A stretch of DNA of 36,770 nucleotides, taken from an uncultured Clostridia bacterium (GTDB lineage: Bacteria; Bacillota; Clostridia; Christensenellales; UBA1242). Under the pieces are notes generated by a model. The model made no database searches. It was not told where the DNA came from and saw only the letters and a program-made list of their open reading frames with translations. Made by a program: the position numbers and the translations under genes. This document shows, one piece after another, positions 6,553-12,519 of this stretch. The DNA lies in the NCBI GenBank assembly GCA_944383975.1, contig CALWRN010000036.1, positions 1 through 36,770 on the forward strand, in the 5' to 3' direction. How positions within the stretch are numbered: the stretch's first letter is position 1; every line of letters begins with the position of its first letter.

Positions 6553-7644
6553 ATGAGAAAAATTATAACTAGCGAAAGTGTAAATATAGGACATCCAGAT
6601 AAAACTTGTGATTATATTTCAGATGCTTTTTTAGATGAAGCATTAGAACAAGATAAAGACAGTCAAATGGCTGTAGAATGTGCAATTAAAAATGATAAAT
6701 TGTTTATATATGGAGAAGCTACAACAAAAGCGAAAATTGACTATGATAATATTGCTAAAACAATTTTAAAAAATATAGGATATAAAAATGATTTTAAAAT
6801 TATAAAAGAAATAAGCAATCAGAGCCCAGATATCAATCAAGCGGTGGTTAAAAATGAGTTATGTGCTAATGATCAAGGAATGGTTTATGGATATGCAACA
6901 AATGAAACAAAGGAATATATGCCTTTACCAATAGTGTTGGCACATAAACTTATGATGCAATATGAAAAATTTAGAAAAAACAACGAAGAATTTTTTGCAG
7001 ATGCTAAAAGTCAAGTTTCTGTTTGTTATGATGAAAAAAAGCCTATTTATATTGATACAATTTTAATAAGCGTTTCTCATAGTGAAAAAATAAGCATTGA
7101 AGAAATTAAAAAACAAATAATTGAAAACGTTATTAATAATGTTTTATTAAGCTATAAAGATTTGGTCAATGACAAAACGAAGTTTATTGTAAATCCAAGT
7201 GGGAAATTTACGATTTGGGGATCTTTTAGTGATAGTGGCTGTGTTGGACGAAAAATAGTTGTTGATACTTATGGTGGTATAGGACGTGTTGGTGGCGGAT
7301 GTTTTAGTTCAAAGAATGCAACTAAAATTGACAGATCTGGGGCATACTATGCACGATATGTTGCAAAAAATATTGTTGCAAATGGTTTTGCAGATAAATG
7401 TGAAATTCAAATAAGTTATGCTATTGGAATTGCAAAGCCGATTAGTTTTTATGTAGATTGTTTCAACACCAATCATATAGAGATGACAAAAATTCTTGAT
7501 ATAATCAACAAAAATTTTGATTTTTCACTTAGCAATATAATAAATGAATTGGATTTATTAAAACCAATATACAAAAAAACAGCCTGTTACGGACATTTCG
7601 GGAGAGATGAATTTTCTTGGGAAAGGATAAAAAATCTTACTTGA
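6553..7644 (+). CDS. metK: S-adenosylmethionine synthetase (divergent)
   Basis: MetK makes SAM from ATP and methionine. The three-part fold is recognisable throughout: GHPDK at residues 13-17 (His14 and Asp16 as in the E. coli enzyme), NDQGMVYGYA, DAKSQVSV, VNPSGKF, GRKIVVDTYGG, GGGCFSSKNATKIDRS (both lysines and the aspartate kept) and C-terminal YGHFGRDEFSWE. At 363 residues it is somewhat short, and several normally near-invariant positions differ: Ile12 for Glu in EGHPDK, Tyr for Gln in CDxISDA, Asn for Gly in GDQG, Trp in FTIWG for the usual Gly. It is therefore a diverged but probably active enzyme; a paralogue of changed function cannot be excluded. It sits in a riboswitch operon, with no terminator before the GNAT gene. 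Confidence 0.9.
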   Translation: MRKIITSESVNIGHPDKTCDYISDAFLDEALEQDKDSQMAVECAIKNDKLFIYGEATTKAKIDYDNIAKTILKNIGYKNDFKIIKEISNQSPDINQAVVKNELCANDQGMVYGYATNETKEYMPLPIVLAHKLMMQYEKFRKNNEEFFADAKSQVSVCYDEKKPIYIDTILISVSHSEKISIEEIKKQIIENVINNVLLSYKDLVNDKTKFIVNPSGKFTIWGSFSDSGCVGRKIVVDTYGGIGRVGGGCFSSKNATKIDRSGAYYARYVAKNIVANGFADKCEIQISYAIGIAKPISFYVDCFNTNHIEMTKILDIINKNFDFSLSNIINELDLLKPIYKKTACYGHFGRDEFSWERIKNLT

Positions 7645-7669
7645 AAGTCAATATACAAAATGATATAAT
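7641..7669 (+). promoter_or_regulatory. Promoter of the GNAT gene, inside the metK stop region
   Basis: TTGAAA (7641-7646) overlaps the metK stop codon; 17 bp later TATAAT (7664-7669) with upstream TGA makes an extended -10. The gene can thus be expressed independently of the riboswitch. Confidence 0.75.
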
Positions 7670-7690
7670 TGTTCATAAGGAAGAAAAGTA

Positions 7691-8542
7691 ATGGCAAAAA
7701 TTAAAATCTTTAGAAATTGTAAGGGAATAGGTTATTTTGATAAGACATCGCTTGAAAACATTTTGTCTGAATGTGAATTAATAGGCAATCCTGATTTAGA
7801 AAATTTAATTGATAAAGTGCAAGAAAAATATCTTGTTTGTGCTTATGACAATAATGATGAAATTATAGGTTTTATGGCATTAGAAAATGAAGACTATAAT
7901 TTGTCCATAAACACTTTGTATGTTCATTATAATAATAGAAGAAAAGGGGTTGCGTCTTCTTTATTGAAAGCAGCAACAAAAATTGCAAAATCATATAATA
8001 AAGATACTTTAGACCTAGTGGTAAAATATGATAATGATAATGCAAGAAAATTATATAAGGATAGTCATTTTATAGAAATAAAATTTCAAGATAAAAACAT
8101 TATACACATGGTTAAGTTTTCAGATAACATTACCTATATAATAGGCGGAATATTATATGAAACATTATCAGCTGAAGGGGCTGAAAAATCATTAAGCAAT
8201 TTAAATGAAATAGATGAGAAAAGTTTTCCAAAATTTTATAAATATTTAAGGACTGAGAATAAAGATGAACTATTAAATAAAATAATAGCAAGTGATTTAT
8301 TCAAAAAAACAAAAGAAATATTAAGCAAAATAGAAGAAAATCATTATCAAACAAATGATATTAAAAGTTTAATTTTTAAAATCAACAATAATGAGCAATT
8401 TGAAAATCAATATAAACCATTCCAATCAGAAGATAAAGAGATCTTAAAAAAGATTCTTCTTTCAATAATGGCAAAAGAATATTTTAGTCATCAACAAGAA
8501 GTTGAAGATGAATTGGATGATTTTCGTTCATTAAAAATTTGA
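7691..8542 (+). CDS. GNAT-family N-acetyltransferase with an extra helical C-terminal region
   Basis: Residues about 40-145 form a GNAT acyltransferase domain: VCAYDNNDEIIGFMAL as the beta2-beta4 region, the acetyl-CoA loop NNRRKGVASSLL (RRKGVA at 83-88), and the DNDNARKLYKDSHF helix-strand typical of the C-terminal half. Such enzymes transfer acetyl from acetyl-CoA to amines on proteins or small molecules; the substrate is unknown. Residues about 150-283 are a charged, mostly helical extension that I do not recognise and that is absent from ordinary single-domain GNATs. AGGAAG lies before the ATG. It follows metK without a terminator but has its own extended -10 promoter, so it may be expressed both ways. 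Confidence 0.8.
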   Translation: MAKIKIFRNCKGIGYFDKTSLENILSECELIGNPDLENLIDKVQEKYLVCAYDNNDEIIGFMALENEDYNLSINTLYVHYNNRRKGVASSLLKAATKIAKSYNKDTLDLVVKYDNDNARKLYKDSHFIEIKFQDKNIIHMVKFSDNITYIIGGILYETLSAEGAEKSLSNLNEIDEKSFPKFYKYLRTENKDELLNKIIASDLFKKTKEILSKIEENHYQTNDIKSLIFKINNNEQFENQYKPFQSEDKEILKKILLSIMAKEYFSHQQEVEDELDDFRSLKI

Positions 8543-8588
8543 AAAATTAAAAAAAGAATAACTTTATTTATAAAAAATTAATATAAGT

Positions 8589-8616
8589 GTTGTATGGGGG
8601 ACCATACAACTTTTTT
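8589..8616 (+). terminator. Intrinsic terminator abutting the next start codon
   Basis: GTTGTATGG (8589-8597), GGGA loop, CCATACAAC (8602-8610): a perfect 9-bp stem followed by six T. The ATG of the ygjV-like gene is the very next base (8617). Inside the hairpin an ATG at 8594 opens an 8-codon frame (MGDHTTFL) whose TGA overlaps that ATG as ATGA. Confidence 0.8.
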
Positions 8617-9153
8617 ATGACATGGCAATTTATTTTAGCACAGGTTTTGGGACTAATAGCCCTAGTGCTGGTATGTATATCGTATAGTTATAATACAAGA
8701 AAAATTTTTTTATTTTATCAAATTATTGCAAATATTTTTTATGCAGCATCATTTCTTGCTTTGGGTGTTTTAGTCGGTGGACTTAGCACTGTTATTTCAA
8801 TTTTCAGGGTGGTTTTACTTTATATATGTGAAAAATTAAATAAAAAGCCATCTAAAATTATATTTATTTTATTTTCAAGCTTTTACTTAATTTCCGGAAT
8901 AATCTTTTATGAAAATGCTTTAGATATAATAGCAATTATAAGCTATGAAATTTTTAATTTTGCAATGTTTGTTAAAAATATCAACATGGTGCGAATTTTG
9001 ATGTTGCCACCTAATATAATGATAATTACATATAATATATTAAGTTTGACATATACAAATGCAATATTGGACTTTATAGAAATTTTGGTTTTAATCATAA
9101 CTATTATAAAATTTAGAAAGAATGATGTAAAAAAGATAAAATATTTGTTATGA
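8617..9153 (+). CDS. YgjV-like inner membrane protein
   Basis: 178 residues, nearly all hydrophobic, with about six membrane helices. The N-terminus MTWQFILAQVLGLIAL resembles E. coli YgjV (a short stretch ending in AQ, then a helix), followed by an SYNTRK-type loop and a QIIANIFYAASFLALG segment, all typical of the YgjV family (Pfam Imp-YgjV), whose function is unknown. The start is taken at 8617 because the homology begins there; the upstream in-frame GTG at 8587 lies in the terminator hairpin. No normal ribosome binding site exists: GGGGGA sits in the hairpin loop, 14 bases away. Expression may be leaderless (TACAAC at 8605-8610 as -10), or coupled to the 8-codon frame that ends in ATGA. 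Confidence 0.75.
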   Translation: MTWQFILAQVLGLIALVLVCISYSYNTRKIFLFYQIIANIFYAASFLALGVLVGGLSTVISIFRVVLLYICEKLNKKPSKIIFILFSSFYLISGIIFYENALDIIAIISYEIFNFAMFVKNINMVRILMLPPNIMIITYNILSLTYTNAILDFIEILVLIITIIKFRKNDVKKIKYLL

Positions 9154-9163
9154 AATATTTGTT

Positions 9164-9234
9164 GAAATATACATCTTTTTGATTTTTAATGACGAGTTAT
9201 AGAAAACATAAATATTTTGAAGAGAAATATACAT
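9164..9234 (+). repeat. Direct repeat GAAATATACAT, two copies
   Basis: GAAATATACAT occurs at 9164-9174 and again at 9224-9234, 60 bp apart, just upstream of the SIMPL-domain gene. It may be a regulator site or chance in AT-rich DNA. Confidence 0.3.
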
Positions 9235-9254
9235 TCTAAAATAGGAGGCTAGTT

Positions 9255-10037
9255 ATGAAAAAATCAAAGGGATTGATAATATGTTTATTTGCACTAATAT
9301 TGGTAATTGTAGGAGGGGTAGGTTTATCATTTGCACCTAAAAATCCAATTATTGCAAAAAAACTTGCAGACTCTTATGCAGAAGAAATAGTTGAATATTC
9401 GTCAGACTCAGAAGAAGTTGAATCTTCAAATCAGTTAAACACGGAAGAAAATTTAAATTTATGTATTATAGGAAATGCGAGCGAAAGTGTAGCACCTGAT
9501 TCAGCAAGTATTACAGCGGTTATAGAGACATTAGATTTAGATATAAAAAAGTCTAAAGATTCTAATTTTGAAATTTTTGATAAAATAGTTGATGGGCTGG
9601 AAAAAGCAGGAATAACTAGAGAAAATATTGTTGTTGACAGTTATACTTCCTATCCAAGTTATGACTATAGTTCAGGAAGAAACCTAATTGGATATTACTC
9701 AGTAACTGCGTTTAGTTTTGATGTTGATGATTTAAATAATCTTAAAAACTTTATAGATGTTGCTATGGAGAATGGTGCAACTAGTATAAGAAATGTTGTA
9801 TACAAAATTTCAAATATTGAAGAAGTTTATTCAAATGTAATGTTGTCTGCTTTAGAAAATGCCAAAATTAAGGCACAAAAAATTTCAAACAGAGATGATT
9901 TACAAATAAAAAGTATTAAGGAAGAATATGTCTATTCATGTGCCAGCCTTTATAAGACTTATAATGAAGGGTTAAATGATAATTCTATGGTAGGGAATGT
10001 AGATGTTCAAGCCAGGGTAGTCGTTGAGTTTGAATAG
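9255..10037 (+). CDS. Membrane-anchored SIMPL-domain (DUF541) protein
   Basis: 260 residues. A single hydrophobic segment at about 7-27 (an uncleaved anchor or signal peptide) puts the rest outside the membrane. After an acidic linker (SSDSEEVESS) comes the SIMPL/DUF541 domain from about 65 to the end: LCIIGNASESVAPDSASITAVIET is the typical first strand pattern (G-x-A-x-x-x-x-x-P-D-x-A), and KAGITRENIVVDSY with the Ser/Tyr-rich loop follows as in the family. SIMPL proteins (E. coli YggE, Brucella BP26) form oligomeric channel-like rings and are linked to oxidative stress, but the biochemical role is unsettled. The strong ribosome binding site AGGAGG fixes the start at 9255. A terminator shared with the convergent TM2 gene follows. 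Confidence 0.85.
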   Translation: MKKSKGLIICLFALILVIVGGVGLSFAPKNPIIAKKLADSYAEEIVEYSSDSEEVESSNQLNTEENLNLCIIGNASESVAPDSASITAVIETLDLDIKKSKDSNFEIFDKIVDGLEKAGITRENIVVDSYTSYPSYDYSSGRNLIGYYSVTAFSFDVDDLNNLKNFIDVAMENGATSIRNVVYKISNIEEVYSNVMLSALENAKIKAQKISNRDDLQIKSIKEEYVYSCASLYKTYNEGLNDNSMVGNVDVQARVVVEFE

Positions 10038-10068
10038 GATAATAAAGAGCTAATAAGAATAAGATAAA

Positions 10069-10096
10069 AAAGCCTTTACGAAAAGTAAAGGTTTTT
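10069..10096. terminator. Bidirectional intrinsic terminator
   Basis: CCTTTAC (10073-10079), GAAAA loop, GTAAAGG (10085-10091), flanked by A-run and T-run. It separates the convergent SIMPL and TM2 genes. Confidence 0.85.
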
Positions 10097-10099
10097 AAT

Positions 10100-10441
10100 T
10101 TAACTAATTAATGAAAGTAAATTTTCTAAGTTTTTAGCTTTTGCTTTTTTAAATGAAAAAAATATATCAATTAAAGGCCAAATTCCAAAAGTTAAGAAAC
10201 CAAACAAAAGTTTACAAATTCCAAGTCCAATATCTCTTATGTAAAATCTATCTATTCCAAGTGTGCCTAACAAAATTGATAATATTAAGGTTGTAGTTGG
10301 ATTATAGGTTTTAGCAGATAAAATATTTTCAAAAGCATCATCACTAGTTTTTTCAAGAACTGATTTTAGATATGCAATTTTATCATTTGGAATATAATCC
10401 TTATAACTAATAAGTATTTGATTTATTTTTTCTTTTTCCAT
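10100..10441 (-). CDS. TM2-domain membrane protein
   Basis: 113 residues. The N-terminal 45 are soluble and helical; residues about 48-100 are a TM2 domain: two membrane helices around LGTLGIDRFYIRDIGLG (the G-x-x-G-x-DRFY signature) and FGFLTFGIWPLIDIFF. TM2 proteins are common in bacteria, and their function is mostly unknown. AAGGAG lies before the ATG. The gene is divergent from the XRE regulator at 10565, and its promoter is perfect: TTGACA, then a 17-bp palindrome TGGAACATTTTGTTCCA that exactly fills the spacer, then TATAAT. A repressor on that palindrome would block RNA polymerase, so the gene is very likely under control of its neighbour. Confidence 0.85.
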   Translation of the reverse strand: MEKEKINQILISYKDYIPNDKIAYLKSVLEKTSDDAFENILSAKTYNPTTTLILSILLGTLGIDRFYIRDIGLGICKLLFGFLTFGIWPLIDIFFSFKKAKAKNLENLLSLIS

Positions 10442-10500
10442 AAAAATATCTCCTTATTGAAAATTTATAAATTTTGTATAAATAATACAATTATACAAAT

Positions 10501-10529
10501 ATTATATGGAACAAAATGTTCCATGTCAA
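10501..10529 (-). promoter_or_regulatory. Promoter of the TM2 gene with operator filling its spacer
   Basis: Minus strand: TTGACA (10524-10529), 17 bp (10507-10523) that are entirely the palindrome TGGAACATTTTGTTCCA, TATAAT (10501-10506). Both hexamers are perfect consensus. Confidence 0.9.
10507..10523. promoter_or_regulatory. Operator 1, inverted repeat TGGAACAAAATGTTCCA
   Basis: Perfect 6-bp arms (half-site TGGAAC extended by A/T pairs) around an A/T centre; GAAC-N5-GTTC core. A second copy of the same core lies at 10536-10552. Confidence 0.75.
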
Positions 10530-10535
10530 GCAATT

Positions 10536-10552
10536 TAGAACAAAAAGTTCTA
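10536..10552. promoter_or_regulatory. Operator 2, inverted repeat TAGAACAAAAAGTTCTA
   Basis: Same GAAC-N5-GTTC core as operator 1, centres 29 bp apart (near three helical turns). It overlaps the first two bases of the TATAAT (10551-10556) that serves the XRE gene, so binding would also repress the regulator itself. Confidence 0.75.
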
Positions 10553-10564
10553 TAATTTTTAAAA

Positions 10565-10771
10565 ATGAATAAATTTAAAGATAGATTAAAGGAAATAAGA
10601 TTAGAAAAGAAAATGACAAGAAAACAACTTGCAGATAAGTTGTTTGTCAGTGAAAGATTAATATCATATTGGGAGAATGGGAAAAGGGAGTGCAATTTTG
10701 ATACATTAATAAAGATATCAGAAATATTTAATGTAAGCACTGATTTTTTGCTAGGGAAAAGTGATTTTTAA
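10565..10771 (+). CDS. XRE-family HTH repressor (68 residues)
   Basis: A single helix-turn-helix domain of the Cro/C1 type covers the whole protein: LKEIRLEKKMTRKQLADKLF, then the recognition helix VSERLISYWENGKRECN, then LIKISEIFNVSTDFLLG. Proteins of this length act as dimeric DNA-binding repressors without a sensor domain. It is transcribed away from the TM2 gene, and the 123-bp gap carries two near-identical palindromes, one in each promoter, so autorepression and control of the TM2 gene are the natural reading (inference). No ribosome binding site precedes the ATG: TATAAT ends at 10556, eight bases before it, so the mRNA is leaderless or nearly so. How the switch is released cannot be seen. 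Confidence 0.9.
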   Translation: MNKFKDRLKEIRLEKKMTRKQLADKLFVSERLISYWENGKRECNFDTLIKISEIFNVSTDFLLGKSDF

Positions 10772-10800
10772 AAAAATAAAAATTAAAATATAAAAAACAC

Positions 10801-10828
10801 TTGCAAAATAAAAAAAAATATGTATAAT
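10801..10828 (+). promoter_or_regulatory. Promoter of tRNA-Ser
   Basis: TTGCAA (10801-10806), 16-bp spacer, TATAAT (10823-10828), about 20 bp before the tRNA. Confidence 0.75.
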
Positions 10829-10847
10829 GAATAATGCAATTAAATAT

Positions 10848-10936
10848 GGAGAGATGGCTGAGCGGTCGAAAGCGGCGGTCTTGAAAACCGTTGAGGTTAA
10901 TAGCCTCCTGGGGTTCGAATCCCTATCTCTCCGCCA
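10848..10936 (+). tRNA. tRNA-Ser (anticodon TGA), CCA encoded
   Basis: Full cloverleaf: acceptor GGAGAGA / TCTCTCC with discriminator G and encoded CCA, D-arm GCTGAGCGGTC, anticodon loop CTTGAAA (TGA), a long variable arm (TTGAGGTTAATAGCCTC) that marks a class II serine tRNA, and T-arm GGGGTTCGAATCCC. It reads UCA and, by wobble, other UCN codons. Confidence 0.97.
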
Positions 10937-10940
10937 AGTG

Positions 10941-10972
10941 AAACTGATAAGAAAACCTTATCAGTTTTTTTA
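10941..10972 (+). terminator. Terminator after tRNA-Ser
   Basis: AAACTGATAAG (10941-10951) / CTTATCAGTTT (10957-10967), 11-bp perfect stem with AAAAC loop and a T-run. Confidence 0.92.
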
Positions 10973-11030
10973 TAGTAAATTTTGTATTGTTTGATTTTGA
11001 CTTTAATATGTTTTCATATATGATAAATGC

Positions 11031-11054
11031 CGTTTTAAAGAATATATTAAAACG
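11031..11054. repeat. Inverted repeat CGTTTTAA-N8-TTAAAACG
   Basis: 8-bp perfect arms with an 8-bp A/T centre and no T-run after it, so not a terminator; possibly a protein site. It lies about 150 bp upstream of the lipoprotein gene. Nothing else stands out between 10973 and 11170. Confidence 0.35.
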
Positions 11055-11178
11055 TCAATGGAGATTTTTAAATTATATTAATAATCTTATTTATTGTTTA
11101 ATGAGTAAAAGAAAATAATTATTATAAAAAATATATAAATTAGTAAAATATGATTTATTAAAATTGTAAATTATATGA

Positions 11179-11184
11179 TATAAT
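11179..11184 (+). promoter_or_regulatory. Extended -10 promoter of the lipoprotein gene
   Basis: TGATATAAT (TG at 11176-11177, TATAAT at 11179-11184), weak -35. The ribosome binding site AGGGG and ATG follow. Confidence 0.6.
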
Positions 11185-11202
11185 ATTAATAGGGGAATTA
11201 AA

Positions 11203-12324
11203 ATGAAAAAATTGTTAATGACAATAGGGCTTTGTGCAATATTGATGATAAGTGGAATATCTCTTGCTGCATGCGGGGAAAGTCAGAGTCCTGAAACATA
11301 TATGATAAATTTACCAACTTCTTCTGATTACACAGTTGAAAGTGATAAAGAGTATGCTGAGCCTGGACAAAAGGTTACATTAACCATAAAATTATTAAAT
11401 AATGAAATAGTGATTGAAGATGTTTTTGCGAATGAAACTGCTTGTGAAGAAAACTATGATGGCACATTCTTCTTTATGATGCCGGCAGAAGATGTTACAA
11501 TCACCATAACGACAAATCAATTAGAAGAAGTTTTGTCAACAAACTTTGTTTGGTTAGATGATGACAATCTTTATACCATAGCTACGGCAGGAGAGGGGAC
11601 TTTTGATGGAGATACAAGAGATTTAAATATTACATTTGCAGACAAACAGGGAATGACTATTGTTAAATCTACTATTTCTTCTTCAAATCAAAATGTTATT
11701 CCTAAAAATGCAATAGAATTTAGTCCTGTGAGAGATTATGATATAAATGGCTCAAGTGGTTCTAACCAAATCGTAAAGGGAGTTGTTAAAATAAATCCTT
11801 TTCTAATAAATCCTGGAACTTCATATTTAACAATGGAATTTGCTAATGGAAATAACAGCACAGGAATATCAAATAGGGGAACTCTTGTAGTTAAGGTTAC
11901 AGTAGTTGCTTATGGCGAATTATATTTTGAGTCTGTAAAAGAAACATTGGTTATTGATTTATTTAGTGAGTTACAATATCAAACAGGTGATACTTTTTGC
12001 TTAAGAATCGGGGATAGCGATCATGTTGATGGTTCATCTAATCCAGTTTATGTTGACTATGTTTTAAGTATGGAATCTGGAAGAAGATTGACAATAGAAT
12101 TTGATTATATATTAGGACATAAATTTTGGATAAGACTTGTTGAAGGAGAAGTTCAACCAGATTTTCAGCCAGGAGACATTGAACAATTTGTTTTTGAAGG
12201 AGGCACAATTGAAGGTGATAAAGAAGGAGAGTATACCGGCTTTTATAACAATAAATTAATGTATATGGAGGCTGATGACAGAGTTACAATTGATGCCCAA
12301 AGAAACCCTGCACTTGATAATTAA
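11203..12324 (+). CDS. Surface lipoprotein of unknown function
   Basis: 373 residues with a clear lipoprotein signal peptide: MKK, a hydrophobic core and the lipobox LAAC with the modified cysteine at 24, so the mature protein is tethered to the outer face of the membrane. Residues about 30-105 contain an Ig-like/bacterial-repeat type module (the phrase YTVESDKEYAEPGQKVTLTI and the strand FFFMMPAEDVTITI are typical of repeats found in Clostridia surface proteins). The rest (110-373) looks all-beta and Gly/Asn/Ser-rich, and I do not recognise it. No catalytic motif is visible. The gene is monocistronic: its own extended -10 promoter, then a strong terminator after the stop. Confidence 0.8.
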   Translation: MKKLLMTIGLCAILMISGISLAACGESQSPETYMINLPTSSDYTVESDKEYAEPGQKVTLTIKLLNNEIVIEDVFANETACEENYDGTFFFMMPAEDVTITITTNQLEEVLSTNFVWLDDDNLYTIATAGEGTFDGDTRDLNITFADKQGMTIVKSTISSSNQNVIPKNAIEFSPVRDYDINGSSGSNQIVKGVVKINPFLINPGTSYLTMEFANGNNSTGISNRGTLVVKVTVVAYGELYFESVKETLVIDLFSELQYQTGDTFCLRIGDSDHVDGSSNPVYVDYVLSMESGRRLTIEFDYILGHKFWIRLVEGEVQPDFQPGDIEQFVFEGGTIEGDKEGEYTGFYNNKLMYMEADDRVTIDAQRNPALDN

Positions 12325-12326
12325 AA

Positions 12327-12362
12327 AAATAAGGATTAGAAAGACTAATCCTTATTTTTTTA
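12327..12362. terminator. Intrinsic terminator after the lipoprotein gene
   Basis: AAATAAGGATTAG / CTAATCCTTATTT, 13-bp stem with AAAGA loop and A/T runs on both sides. It can serve both strands and is the only terminator seen between the convergent lipoprotein and M60 genes. From 12363 to 12519 the DNA is almost pure A/T, with no other recognisable signal. Confidence 0.9.
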
Positions 12363-12519
12363 TATTACCAATATATTTTATTATTATATTTAAAAATGAG
12401 AATATATTTTTTATTTTTATAAAAAATTAAATTATTTAATAAATATATTAATAAAAAGTATTTTAATTAATAAAATATTTTAATTTTTATATAATTTTAA
12501 TTATTTTTTTATTTAATAT

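Noticed and set aside
10507..10552. LexA (SOS) boxes in the TM2/XRE gap
   Set aside because: Gram-positive LexA sites have GAAC-N4-GTTC; both repeats here have N5, and a dedicated XRE gene is adjacent.
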